Shown here: piece after piece, positions 51,588 to 59,981 of the stretch | Numbering within the stretch: position 1 is the first letter of the stretch | Layout of the letters: each line of letters starts with the position of its first letter | Assembly: GCF_900102375.1 (NCBI RefSeq) | Contig: NZ_FNBO01000003.1 | Coordinates: 62,001 to 126,000 of the forward strand | DNA length: 64,000 nt | Direction of reading: 5' to 3' | Source: Halorubrum xinjiangense | Lineage (GTDB): Archaea > Halobacteriota > Halobacteria > Halobacteriales > Haloferacaceae | Made by a program: the position numbers and the translations under genes | Notes under the pieces: generated by a model | Told to the model about the DNA's origin: nothing | The model's input: only the letters and a program-made list of their open reading frames with translations | The model's database searches: none

Positions 51588-53582
51588 CTACTCGGCGTCG
51601 GCCTTCTGTTGGATCTCCTCGACAATCTCGGGGTTCCGAAGCGTGCTCGTGTTCCCGAGCTCCTTGCCGTCTGCGATGTTCTCCAGCAGGCGCCGCATGA
51701 TCTTCCCGGACCGGGTCTTCGGCAGGTCGGGCGTGAACACGACCTGCTCCGGGCGGGCGATCGGACCGATGGCGTCCTCGACGCCCGCGACGATCGCGTC
51801 GCGGAGCTCCTCGGTGCCCTCGTAGCCGTCTTCGGTCGTCACGTACGCGTAGACGGCCTCGCCTTTGATGTCGTGGTTCCCGCCCACGACCGCCGCCTCG
51901 GCGACGCCCTCGACGCCGACGATCGCCGACTCAATCTCCATCGTCCCGAGCCGGTGGCCCGAGACGTTGAGCACGTCGTCGACACGGCCGAGGACGGTGA
52001 TGTAGCCGTCCTCGTCGATCTTCGCCCCGTCCTCCGGGAAGTACACCCAGTCGTCGGGGTCGTCGCTGTCGGTATCAGAGTACTCCGCCCAGTACTCCTC
52101 GATGTAGCGCTCGTCGTTGTTGTACAGCGTCCGGAGCATGCCGGGCCACGGTTTCTGCACCGTGAGGTAGCCGGCCTTCCCGGGCTCGACCTCGTCGCCG
52201 AGCGTGTCCAGGATCTGGACGTCGAGGCCCGGCAGGGGCGGTCCCGCGGCGCCGGGCTTCATGTCCTTGATCCCGGGCAGCGTCGTCACCATCATCCCGC
52301 CCGTCTCGGTCTGCCACCACGTGTCGACGATCGGGCACTCCTCGTTTCCGATGTGCTGGTAGTACCACTTCCACGCGCGCGGGTTGATCGGCTCGCCGAC
52401 CGTGCCGAGCAGGCGCAGCGAGGAGAGGTCGTGGCGGTCCGGGAACTTCGAGCCCCACTTCATGAACGCGCGGATGGCCGTGGGCGCGGTGTACAGCTGG
52501 GTCGCGTCGTACTCGTCGACGATCTCCCAGAGGCGGTCCTGTTCGGGGTGATCGGGCGTCCCCTCGTACATCATCGTCGTCGTCCCGAGCGCGAGCGGCC
52601 CATAGACGATGTAGGAGTGACCCGTGATCCACCCGATGTCGGCCGAGCAGAAGTACGTGTCATCTGGCTTGATGTCGAGGACCGACTGCGAGGTCCACGA
52701 CACCCACGAGAGGTAGCCGCCGGTCGTGTGTTTCACGCCCTTCGGCTTCCCCGTCGTCCCCGAGGTGTACATCAGGAACAGCATGTCCTCGGCGTCGCGG
52801 GTGACCGGGTCGACCTCGGCGCCCTCGTGTTCCGCCACGAGGTCGCCGTAGTCGACCTGGTCGTCGCCGAGGTCGTGACCGAAGTCGTCGCCGTTCGGTC
52901 CGAGGCGATCGACGATTACCGTGGTCGTGTCGTGGTCGACGCCCGCGAGCCCCTCGTTCGCCTTATCGAGGTGGTCGAGCGGGTCGCCGCGACGGTAGTA
53001 GCCGTCGCAGGTGACGAGGTACTCCGAGTCCGCGGAGTTCATCCGCGTCGCGAGCGCGTCGGCCGAGAACCCGGCGAACACGACGCTGTGCGGCGCACCG
53101 ATGCGCGCGCAGGCCAGCATCGCGATCGGCAGCTCCGGGATCATCGGCATGTACATCGTGACGACGTCGTCCTCCTCGACGCCCTGCTCCCGGAGGGCGG
53201 CCGCGAACTCGTTCACCTCGCGGTGGAGCTCTTCGTACGTGTACGAGCGGTCGTCCTCGTCGACCGGTTCACCGACCCACTCGATCGCGACCTCGTCGCC
53301 GCGGTCGTCGAGGTGTCGGTCGAGGCAGTTCGCCGACGCGTTCAGCTCGCCGCCCGTGAACCACTCGTAGAAGGGCGGGTTGCTGTCGTCGAGCACCTGG
53401 TCGTAGTCGGTTTCCCACTCCAGCAGGTCGGCAGCCGTCTCCCAGCACTCGGGCCAGTTCTCGTCGAACTCCTCGTATATCTCTGGGTCGGAGACGTTCG
53501 CCTGCTCGACGAACGACTCCGACGGCTCGAATACCTCCTGTTCCGCCAATCTCGCTTCCAGTTGGCCGTCTCCCTCTGTCAT
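51588..53582 (-). CDS. acs: Acetyl-CoA synthetase (first copy)
   Basis: 664 residues. It activates acetate with ATP and CoA to acetyl-CoA. AMP-binding signature: LFLMYTSGTTGKPKGVKHTT; further motifs are DIGWITGHSYIVYGPLALGT, DTWWQTETGGMMVTTLPGIK, and the acetylation-site lysine in PKTRSGKIMRRLLENIADGK. A TATA-like GTTTATAT around 53610-53618 lies about 32 bp before ATG 53582; the longer frame upstream is not Acs-like. It sits just upstream of the DUF4212-SSS operon on the same strand and just downstream of an HTH_10 regulator. Confidence 0.96.
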   Translation of the reverse strand: MTEGDGQLEARLAEQEVFEPSESFVEQANVSDPEIYEEFDENWPECWETAADLLEWETDYDQVLDDSNPPFYEWFTGGELNASANCLDRHLDDRGDEVAIEWVGEPVDEDDRSYTYEELHREVNEFAAALREQGVEEDDVVTMYMPMIPELPIAMLACARIGAPHSVVFAGFSADALATRMNSADSEYLVTCDGYYRRGDPLDHLDKANEGLAGVDHDTTTVIVDRLGPNGDDFGHDLGDDQVDYGDLVAEHEGAEVDPVTRDAEDMLFLMYTSGTTGKPKGVKHTTGGYLSWVSWTSQSVLDIKPDDTYFCSADIGWITGHSYIVYGPLALGTTTMMYEGTPDHPEQDRLWEIVDEYDATQLYTAPTAIRAFMKWGSKFPDRHDLSSLRLLGTVGEPINPRAWKWYYQHIGNEECPIVDTWWQTETGGMMVTTLPGIKDMKPGAAGPPLPGLDVQILDTLGDEVEPGKAGYLTVQKPWPGMLRTLYNNDERYIEEYWAEYSDTDSDDPDDWVYFPEDGAKIDEDGYITVLGRVDDVLNVSGHRLGTMEIESAIVGVEGVAEAAVVGGNHDIKGEAVYAYVTTEDGYEGTEELRDAIVAGVEDAIGPIARPEQVVFTPDLPKTRSGKIMRRLLENIADGKELGNTSTLRNPEIVEEIQQKADAE

Positions 53583-53609
53583 GGTACGGTCGTATCCAAC
53601 CGATCTCGG

Positions 53610-53618
53610 CATATAAAC
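53610..53618 (-). promoter_or_regulatory. TATA box of the first acs gene
   Basis: GTTTATATG on the minus strand, about 32 bp before ATG 53582, leaving a leader of a few bases. Confidence 0.55.
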
Positions 53619-53730
53619 GTCGACGCTAAATACGAAAAATCGTGACAGACTCCGCCGGATCGAGCGGCGAGAGCCGCGCCGCGGGACGCGCGAGCGGTCG
53701 GAGTACCCGCCGGCTGAGCCTACCGTGAGG

Positions 53731-55518
53731 TTACCCGCCGGGCGGGGCCGCTCGCTCGTCGTCCCCTCGGCCCGGTCGCGCCGCGTCGTCCTCGAACACC
53801 CCGTCGAGGAGGGCGCGCTGGGCCTTCCGGAGGTGGTTGTGGAACGTGGGCGACGAGACGTCCATCGCGTCGGCCACCTCCTCGGCCGTGCTCCCGCGCG
53901 GCCAGTCGAAGTAGCCGCCGTGGTACGCCGCCGACAGCGCGGCCCACTGGCGGTCGGTGAACCGGTCGGCGATCCCGTCGCGGAGCGAGGACTCCGCGCG
54001 CGGCGAGCGCGCGACCGACTCCTTGCTCGCGAGCCTGACGTCCGCGAACCGGTCGCGGAGCCCGTCCGCGACGGGACGGACGTTCGTCCCTTCGGGGAAG
54101 TCCGCGACGACGCGGACCCGACCGTCGGCCGCCGACGCGTCGCGCACGGTCGCGCCGTGGTCGATGAGCGCCCTGACGAGCGACCCGTCCGCGAGGCGCA
54201 CCGAGGCCGAACAGCCGTCCTCACGGGTCTCTATCACCCGGAAGTCGGAGACCCCCGCCGCCGCCTCGACGACCGCCGCGACGTCCTGCGGTCGGGCCCC
54301 GTTGACGGAGAGGTACGCCCGAGAGACGTCGTCGTCGACGTCGACGGTCGAGGCCAGCTCGATCCAACAGTCCAGCCGGTCGCTCGCCCGGGCGAGGAAC
54401 GCGGCGTCGTCGGTCGTGTGGAACTCGACTTCAGTGACCGCGTCGGAGTGGAGCAGCTCTCGCCACCGGTCGGCGGTGATCGCCCGCCCGAGGCACCCCC
54501 CGAGCGCGGCGAGCGCTCGGCGTTCGGGCTCGTCGGCCGGGTCGTCGTCGGCCGCGACGACGCAGAGCGCGCCGTGGACCGCGCCCTCGTAGGCCGCGGG
54601 GACCGCGACCGCGGGCCGGCCGTCGGTCTCCTTTCGGCCGTCGGTCGCGGCCGACGCACCCTCCGGTATCGCGTCCAGCCACGGCCCACCGGCGGTCACG
54701 CCGCGGTCCGCGAGCGTCTCCCGAGCGACGCCCGCCGCCGCGGTCACGGCCGCCCGCTCGCCGCCGACCGCCCGGCGGACGACCCACGCCTCGGCCCAGC
54801 GGTCGACCTCGATCAGCCCCGCGACGACGGCCGCCGCGGGGGCCGACGACCCCGGGTCCGCGAGCGCCTCGAATCCCGGGAGGACGGTCATCACGGTCTG
54901 CTCTGCCGACGCGTCGCCGACCCTCTCGTCGCCGGCGATGGCGGCCGCGAGCGCCTCGCCATCGAGCGGGTCGAGGTACGAGTCGAACGTGCCGAGCGAC
55001 TCCCAGCCGCCGGCGTCGCGGACGGCTCGCGGGTCGACGCCGCGGTCGACGAGATGTCGCCGAGCGAACGTCTTCCGGAGGGCGCTCGGGGTGACCCGCT
55101 CGTCAAGCGCGCCGTCGGCGAGGCCGGCCGCCCGCGCCGCCGTCTCGCTCACGATCATCTGGACGCGCCGGGGCGAGACGTCGACGTACGGGTCGTCGTC
55201 GCCGAGCCCTTCGCTCGTCGCGTACCGGTCGAGATCGGCCGCCAGCGAGGCCGGAACCACCGTTTCGCGGCCGATCCGTTCGTCGCCTGTCGGGGGCGAA
55301 TCCCCGTCCGCTCGCTCGTCGCCGTCACCCGCGGGGACGGCGAGCAGTCGCGCGTCCGAGACCGACTCCGCGTCGCGCAGGTGTCGCGGGGCGACGCGGG
55401 TTATCTCTTCGGTACGGAGCCCGGCCTCGCCCGCCAGCCTGACGACCAGCGCCGCGCGATACGTCTCCGCGGCGGTGACGAGCGCGTCGTAGGCGTCCGC
55501 GTCGAGGCCATCGACCAT
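53731..55518 (-). CDS. Integrase-like/GAF/BAT/HTH_10 transcriptional regulator
   Basis: 595 residues. Residues 1-190 resemble a tyrosine recombinase catalytic domain: Arg35 in AGEAGLRTEEI, VTPSALRKTFARRHLVDRG with Arg148, GGWESLGTFDSYLD with Trp172 and Tyr181. The usual His of the HxxR box is Ser145, so strand cutting is doubtful and the domain may only bind DNA. GAF-like (about 200-360) and BAT (about 365-530) regions follow, then HTH_10: AAYHGGYFDWPRGSTAEEVA and SPTFHNHLRKAQRALLDGVF. Position between two acs genes suggests control of acetate metabolism. A possible box, CCGAAACAAAATTC, lies upstream near 55540-55555. Confidence 0.92.
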   Translation of the reverse strand: MVDGLDADAYDALVTAAETYRAALVVRLAGEAGLRTEEITRVAPRHLRDAESVSDARLLAVPAGDGDERADGDSPPTGDERIGRETVVPASLAADLDRYATSEGLGDDDPYVDVSPRRVQMIVSETAARAAGLADGALDERVTPSALRKTFARRHLVDRGVDPRAVRDAGGWESLGTFDSYLDPLDGEALAAAIAGDERVGDASAEQTVMTVLPGFEALADPGSSAPAAAVVAGLIEVDRWAEAWVVRRAVGGERAAVTAAAGVARETLADRGVTAGGPWLDAIPEGASAATDGRKETDGRPAVAVPAAYEGAVHGALCVVAADDDPADEPERRALAALGGCLGRAITADRWRELLHSDAVTEVEFHTTDDAAFLARASDRLDCWIELASTVDVDDDVSRAYLSVNGARPQDVAAVVEAAAGVSDFRVIETREDGCSASVRLADGSLVRALIDHGATVRDASAADGRVRVVADFPEGTNVRPVADGLRDRFADVRLASKESVARSPRAESSLRDGIADRFTDRQWAALSAAYHGGYFDWPRGSTAEEVADAMDVSSPTFHNHLRKAQRALLDGVFEDDAARPGRGDDERAAPPGG

Positions 55519-55677
55519 TCGTTTCGGAAATCAACAAGTAGCCGAAACAAAATTCTTCCGGAAAACGGCTCTTCAGCGGGGTGACCGCGCTTTCGCCGCG
55601 AAAGCCCTTCTTATCGGGTCCGTTTTCCTACCGTTGTATTTCGGTTAACTACGCGATTCCGAAACGCTGCTCGCCGG

Positions 55678-55917
55678 TCACCCGGACAGGCCGACGCCCC
55701 AGGACACGTGGTCCCACAGGCGCTCGTAGCCGTAGTACGTGATCGTCTTTACCCCGTTGGTCACGAAGCCGATGCTCGCCGCCTGGCCGACGTCGCCGAC
55801 GACCAGCCACGCGACCAGCACCGTGATCGTTACCATCAACGCACGATAGCAGAGGGTCTTGACGACGGCGCGGCGGCGCGCGTGGACCGCGTCCCGTGAG
55901 AAAACGCTGGTGGCCAT
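55678..55917 (-). CDS. DUF2061-family small membrane protein
   Basis: 79 residues. MATSVFSRDAVHARRRAVVK then TLCYRALMVTITVLVAWLVV and TNGVKTITYYGYERLWDHVS WGVG. Two membrane helices and the closing YYGYERLWDHV motif are typical of DUF2061. Function unknown. It lies between the regulator and the second acs gene. ATG 55917 is preferred over an in-frame ATG nine codons upstream because homologues from memory start close to the basic ArgArgArg segment. Confidence 0.82.
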   Translation of the reverse strand: MATSVFSRDAVHARRRAVVKTLCYRALMVTITVLVAWLVVGDVGQAASIGFVTNGVKTITYYGYERLWDHVSWGVGLSG

Positions 55918-55986
55918 GCCGTGTCCCACGGTCGCCGCCGACAAGTAACTATTACTCGTATCTCGATGGGCTTAGAGAAACTGTAT

Positions 55987-57942
55987 TCAGTTTCTCTTTT
56001 CACGCACAGTCGACTCGATTTCTCCCACGACCTCGGGGTTGCGGAGCGCGCTCACGTCGCCGAACTCCTCGCCGCGGGCGATGTCCTCCAGCAGCCGCCG
56101 CATGATCTTCCCCGAGCGCGTTTTCGGGAGCTCGGGCGTGAACACGATCCGGTCCGGACGGGCCACGTCGCCGACGGCGCTCGCCAAGCGGTCCGCGATG
56201 GTGTCGCGGAGCCCCTCGTCGGGCTCGACCGCGCTCTTCGTCGTCACGTACGCGACGATCCTCCCGTCGTCGTCGCCGACGACCGCGGCCTCGGTCACGC
56301 CGTCGGCGTCGACGATGGCCGCCTCCAACTCGCCGGTGTTGAACCGCTGTGCGCGGACGTTGATCACGTCATCCACCCGGCCGAGGATCGTGACGTAGCC
56401 GTCCTCGTCGACGGTCGCCCCGTCGCCGGTGCGGTAGCGCCAGCCGTCCCCGCCCTCCAGCCAGTACTCCCGCAGGTAGCGCTCGTCGCCCTCGCGGAGG
56501 CCGCGCAGCATGCCGGGCCACGGGGAGGCGAGCGTGAGGTAGCCCGACTCGCCCGGGTCGACCGGCTCGCCGTCCTCGTCGACGACGCGGGCGTCTATCC
56601 CCGGCAACGGCGGGCCGACCTTGCCGGGCTTCATCGGCGTGACGCCGGGGAGCGTCGCGAGCGCGATGGCCCCGGTCTCGGTCTGCCACCACGTGTCGAC
56701 GACGGGCGCGTCGCCGCCGCCGACGTGGTCGCGGTACCAGCGCCACGCCTTCGGCGTGATCGATTCGCCGACGGTCCCCAGCAGGCGGATCGACGAGAGG
56801 TCGTGCGACTCGGGGTACTCCGCGCCCCACTTCATGAACGACCGGATCGCGGTCGGCGAGGTGTAGAAGACGCTCACCGCGTTGCGCTCGATCAGGTCCC
56901 AGACGCGGTCGCGGTCGGGGTAGTCCGGCGACCCCTCGTACAGCACCGTGGTCGTCCCCGTCGCCAGCGGGCCGTACACGCCGTAAGAGTGGCCGGTGAT
57001 CCAGCCGATGTCGGCGGCGCACCAGTAGGTGTCCTCGGGCCGCACGTCCAAGACCTTCCGCGTCGTCCACGCGACGTGCGCGAGGTAGCCGCCCGTCGCG
57101 TGTTCGACCCCCTTCGGCCGCCCGGTCGTCCCCGAGGTGTACATCACGAACAGCAGGTCCGTCGCGTCGCGGGCGACCGGTTCGACCGTCTCGCCGTCGT
57201 GGGCCTCGACGAGCGCGTCGTACTCGTGTTCGTCGTCGCCCAGCGAGACGGCGAGCTCGTCGCCGAGTCGATCGACGACGACCGCGGCCGACAGCTCCCC
57301 CTCGGCGCGGATCCGCGCGTTGTCCGCCTTCGACTTCTGGTTGAACGCGTCTTCGCGGCGGTAGTAGCCGTCGCAGGTGATCAGGAACTCCGAGTCGGCG
57401 GCGTCGATCCGGGTCGCGAGCGCCTCCGCCGACAGCCCCGCGAAGACGACGTTGTGCGGCGCGCCGATGCGCGCGCAGGCCAGCATCGCGATTGGCAGCT
57501 CCGGGATCATCGGCAGGTACAGCGTCACCACGTCGTCCTCCTCGACGCCGAGCTCGCGGAGCCCGGCCGCGACCGCGTTCACCTCTCGGTGGAGGTCGAG
57601 GTACGTGTACGACCGGCGCTCGCCGCGCTTCCCGAACCACCGAATCGCGAGCTGGTTGCGGCGCTCGTCGAGGTGGCGGTCGACGCAGTTCACGGCGGCG
57701 TTGAGCCGGCCGTCCGGGAACCACTCGTAGAAGGGCGGGTCGCTGTCGTCGAGGACGGTCTCGTACTCCCGGTCCCACGTCAGGAGGTCGGCGGCCGCGC
57801 GCCACGCATCCCGCCCCTCGCGGTCGAACCGGTCGTACACCGCGGGGTCGCTCGCGGCGGCTCGCTGCCTGAAGTCGGCCGGCGGGGGGACGACGTCCTC
57901 GTCGCCGTCGACGAGCCGACCGTCGGTCCCGGGGTTGTCCAT
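55987..57942 (-). CDS. acs: Acetyl-CoA synthetase (second copy)
   Basis: 651 residues, clearly homologous to the first acs gene across its length: LFVMYTSGTTGRPKGVEHAT, DIGWITGHSYGVYGPLATGT, DTWWQTETGAIALATLPGVT, and PKTRSGKIMRRLLEDIARGE with the regulatory lysine. Differences such as INVRAQRFNTGELEAAIVDA, where the first copy has the more usual SGHRLGTMEIESAI, could shift substrate preference towards other short acyl groups. A TATA-like AAGTATAC near 57968-57975 lies about 29 bp before ATG 57942. Confidence 0.94.
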   Translation of the reverse strand: MDNPGTDGRLVDGDEDVVPPPADFRQRAAASDPAVYDRFDREGRDAWRAAADLLTWDREYETVLDDSDPPFYEWFPDGRLNAAVNCVDRHLDERRNQLAIRWFGKRGERRSYTYLDLHREVNAVAAGLRELGVEEDDVVTLYLPMIPELPIAMLACARIGAPHNVVFAGLSAEALATRIDAADSEFLITCDGYYRREDAFNQKSKADNARIRAEGELSAAVVVDRLGDELAVSLGDDEHEYDALVEAHDGETVEPVARDATDLLFVMYTSGTTGRPKGVEHATGGYLAHVAWTTRKVLDVRPEDTYWCAADIGWITGHSYGVYGPLATGTTTVLYEGSPDYPDRDRVWDLIERNAVSVFYTSPTAIRSFMKWGAEYPESHDLSSIRLLGTVGESITPKAWRWYRDHVGGGDAPVVDTWWQTETGAIALATLPGVTPMKPGKVGPPLPGIDARVVDEDGEPVDPGESGYLTLASPWPGMLRGLREGDERYLREYWLEGGDGWRYRTGDGATVDEDGYVTILGRVDDVINVRAQRFNTGELEAAIVDADGVTEAAVVGDDDGRIVAYVTTKSAVEPDEGLRDTIADRLASAVGDVARPDRIVFTPELPKTRSGKIMRRLLEDIARGEEFGDVSALRNPEVVGEIESTVREKRN

Positions 57943-57986
57943 GACACCGTATGGCCCGCGCAGACCCGTATACTTTGTCCGGGTCA

Positions 57987-58070
57987 CCGGCGAGTGAGAG
58001 CCCCGGCGAGTGAGAGCCCCGGCGAGTGAGAGCCCCGGCGAGTGAGAGCCCCGGCGAGTGAGAGCCACAG
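57987..58070. repeat. 17-bp tandem repeat upstream of the second acs gene
   Basis: The unit GGCGAGTGAGAGCCCCG is repeated about five times head to tail, with the last copy diverging to AGCCACAGCGAG. It begins some 45 bp before the acs start, immediately upstream of its TATA-like box, and ends 40 bp before the hflX stop. Copy number may vary between strains. Confidence 0.9.
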
Positions 58071-58110
58071 CGAGCGCGGCGGCGGACCGATCGCCGCCGA
58101 CCGCCCGCGG

Positions 58111-59463
58111 TCAGGCCGACTCCTCGGCGGGCGGCGCCGAGAGGTCGGCGGCCTTCGCGCGAGCGCGGGCGACAATCGAGGGCTTCGCCTCGAAGTCGAC
58201 CGTCACCTGGTCGCCCGCGTACGTCTCCTCGGCGACGTGCCCGTGGTCGTGGACCCAGGAGACGAGGCTCATCGCGTCGTCCGAGACCGGAAGGACGAGC
58301 CGCTCGCGCTCCCAGTTCGGGAGCTCGTCCTCGACGCGGTCCCGGAGCTCGGCCACCCCCGCGCCCGTCTTCGCGGAGACGGCGATCGGGTCGGGCGCGA
58401 CCCCGGAGAGCGCGGCGCGCCTGTCCGCCAGCTCGCCCGGCTCCAGCCGGTCGATCTTGTTGAACACGGTGACGACGGGCGCCTCGTTGCGCTCGTAGAG
58501 GGTGTCGTGGCTCGTGACCAGCTTCTCGCGCATCTCCTCGACGGACTCGCTGGCGTCGACGACGAGCAACACAAGGTCGGCGCGGTAGACGGAGTCGAGC
58601 GTCGACTCGAACGACTCCACGAGCCAGTGGGGGAGGTCCGCGATGAACCCGACCGTGTCGGTGAGGAGGACGTCGCGCTTCTCCATCTCGGCCCGGCGCG
58701 TTGTGGTGCCGAGCGTCGTGAACAGCATGTCCTGCGACTCTGCGGTGGTGTCGAGGTCGCGGTGGCGGTCGGCGTTCTCGTCGACCTCGAGTTCGTCCGC
58801 GAGCCGGCGCATCAGCGTCGACTTCCCGGCGTTGGTGTAGCCCGCGAGCGCGACGAGGTCGAACCCGGAGTCGCGGCGCTGCTCGCGGCGCGCCTCCTCC
58901 TTCTCGGCGATCGACTCAAGCTCGTCGCGGATCTCCGATATCTGCCGTTTGATGTCCCGCTCGACGCTCTCGTCGTACTCGCCGAGCCCCATGAACCCGG
59001 GGCGCTCGTCGCGCTTCGCGAGGCTCGCCTTCGCCTCCGCGCGCGGGAGCTCGTACCGGAGCTCCGCGAGCTCGACCTGGAGCTGCGCCTTTCGCGTGTT
59101 GGCGCGCTGGCCGAATATCTCGAGGATGAGCGTGAACCGGTCGATCATCTCGACGCCCTCGGGGAGCTTCCCGCCGACGTTGAACGTCTGGTACGGCCCC
59201 ACGTCGTTGTCGATGATCACGGCGTTCGCGTCGGTCCGCCGGACGAGGTCGCGGAGCTCCGCGACCTTCCCCTCGCCGAACATGAACGCGGCGTCCTCGG
59301 TGCGGGTCTGGGTGAGCTCGCCGACCACCTCGTAGCCCGCGGCGGCCGCGAGCTGCGATATCTCGGCGAGGTCGGCCTCTCCGGAGTCGACGCGCTTGGC
59401 AACGACTGCGCGGCGTCCCTCGGTCGACGAGTCGGCGTCCGCCTGCCCGGCGTCCCCGCTCAT
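58111..59463 (-). CDS. hflX: HflX-type GTPase
   Basis: 450 residues. N-terminal HflX domain: AKRVDSGEADLAEISQLAAA then AGYEVVGELTQTRTEDAAFM and IIDNDVGPYQTFNVGGKLPE. A long coiled segment (about 130-200) leads to the G domain: G1 in ALAGYTNAGKSTLMRRLADE, G3 in DTVGFIADLPHWLVESF, G4 NKID. HflX GTPases bind the large ribosomal subunit and rescue stalled ribosomes. The start overlaps the stop of the DUF2209 gene (ATGA). Confidence 0.95.
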   Translation of the reverse strand: MSGDAGQADADSSTEGRRAVVAKRVDSGEADLAEISQLAAAAGYEVVGELTQTRTEDAAFMFGEGKVAELRDLVRRTDANAVIIDNDVGPYQTFNVGGKLPEGVEMIDRFTLILEIFGQRANTRKAQLQVELAELRYELPRAEAKASLAKRDERPGFMGLGEYDESVERDIKRQISEIRDELESIAEKEEARREQRRDSGFDLVALAGYTNAGKSTLMRRLADELEVDENADRHRDLDTTAESQDMLFTTLGTTTRRAEMEKRDVLLTDTVGFIADLPHWLVESFESTLDSVYRADLVLLVVDASESVEEMREKLVTSHDTLYERNEAPVVTVFNKIDRLEPGELADRRAALSGVAPDPIAVSAKTGAGVAELRDRVEDELPNWERERLVLPVSDDAMSLVSWVHDHGHVAEETYAGDQVTVDFEAKPSIVARARAKAADLSAPPAEESA

Positions 59464-59895
59464 CGGAGGAGTTCCCGGGCGGCGTACGCGGCGTGGTGTG
59501 CTGCCTGCACTGTTTCGCGCTCGCCTATGCTCTCGACGTATTTAAACTCGGGCTGGAAGCTGAGTCCGACGCGCGCGGCCGGCTCCTCGTAGAACTCGCC
59601 GCCCTCCGCGACGACCGGCCCCGCCGGCGGAGTCGGGAGGTTCCCGACCGCATCCGCGGCGAGCGCGACGGTCGCCTCCAGCGTCGGCCCCTCGCGCGAG
59701 GCGGCGAAGCTCATCCCCTCCACCGAGCGGATCCGCGCGGAGTCGACCCGCGCGTGGACCGCGGCCGCGACCATCAGGCACTCGCCGTCCTCCTCGTGGC
59801 GGCCGCTGATGTCCACGCCGACGACCTCAGGGGCGGGCGTCGTCCACCTCGGTTCGGGCGGTCCGCGCAGCCGCGTCGACTGCCTGTGCGTCCAT
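59460..59895 (-). pseudogene. DUF2209-like gene with an apparent one-base frame disruption
   Basis: The downstream frame (GTG 59816 to the stop at 59460) gives 118 residues: VDISGRHEEDGECLMVAAAV then HARVDSARIRSVEGMSFAAS. Without an ATG, it lacks the first beta strand. In another frame ATG 59895 starts MDAQAVDAAARTARTEVDDA and stops at TGA just before that region. Removing one base from the four-base run at 59830-59833 joins the two as ...ARPEVVGVDISGRHE..., restoring the EVVGVD strand expected at the fold's start. Either a true frameshift, a sequencing error, or initiation at GTG 59816. The stop overlaps hflX (ATGA). Confidence 0.65.
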
Positions 59896-59981
59896 GCGAG
59901 GGCGTTGGTCGGCAGCCGAATTGAACGTTTCCGTGGGACCGTCGCATCCCCGCCTGACGGCGGTCCGAAATACTCGGCAGG

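Noticed and set aside
51567-53645. A 692-residue plus-strand frame
   Set aside because: Antisense of the first acs gene; the minus-strand frame has every Acs motif.
55921-58029. A 702-residue plus-strand frame
   Set aside because: Antisense of the second acs gene; composition dominated by Arg, Val and Asp.
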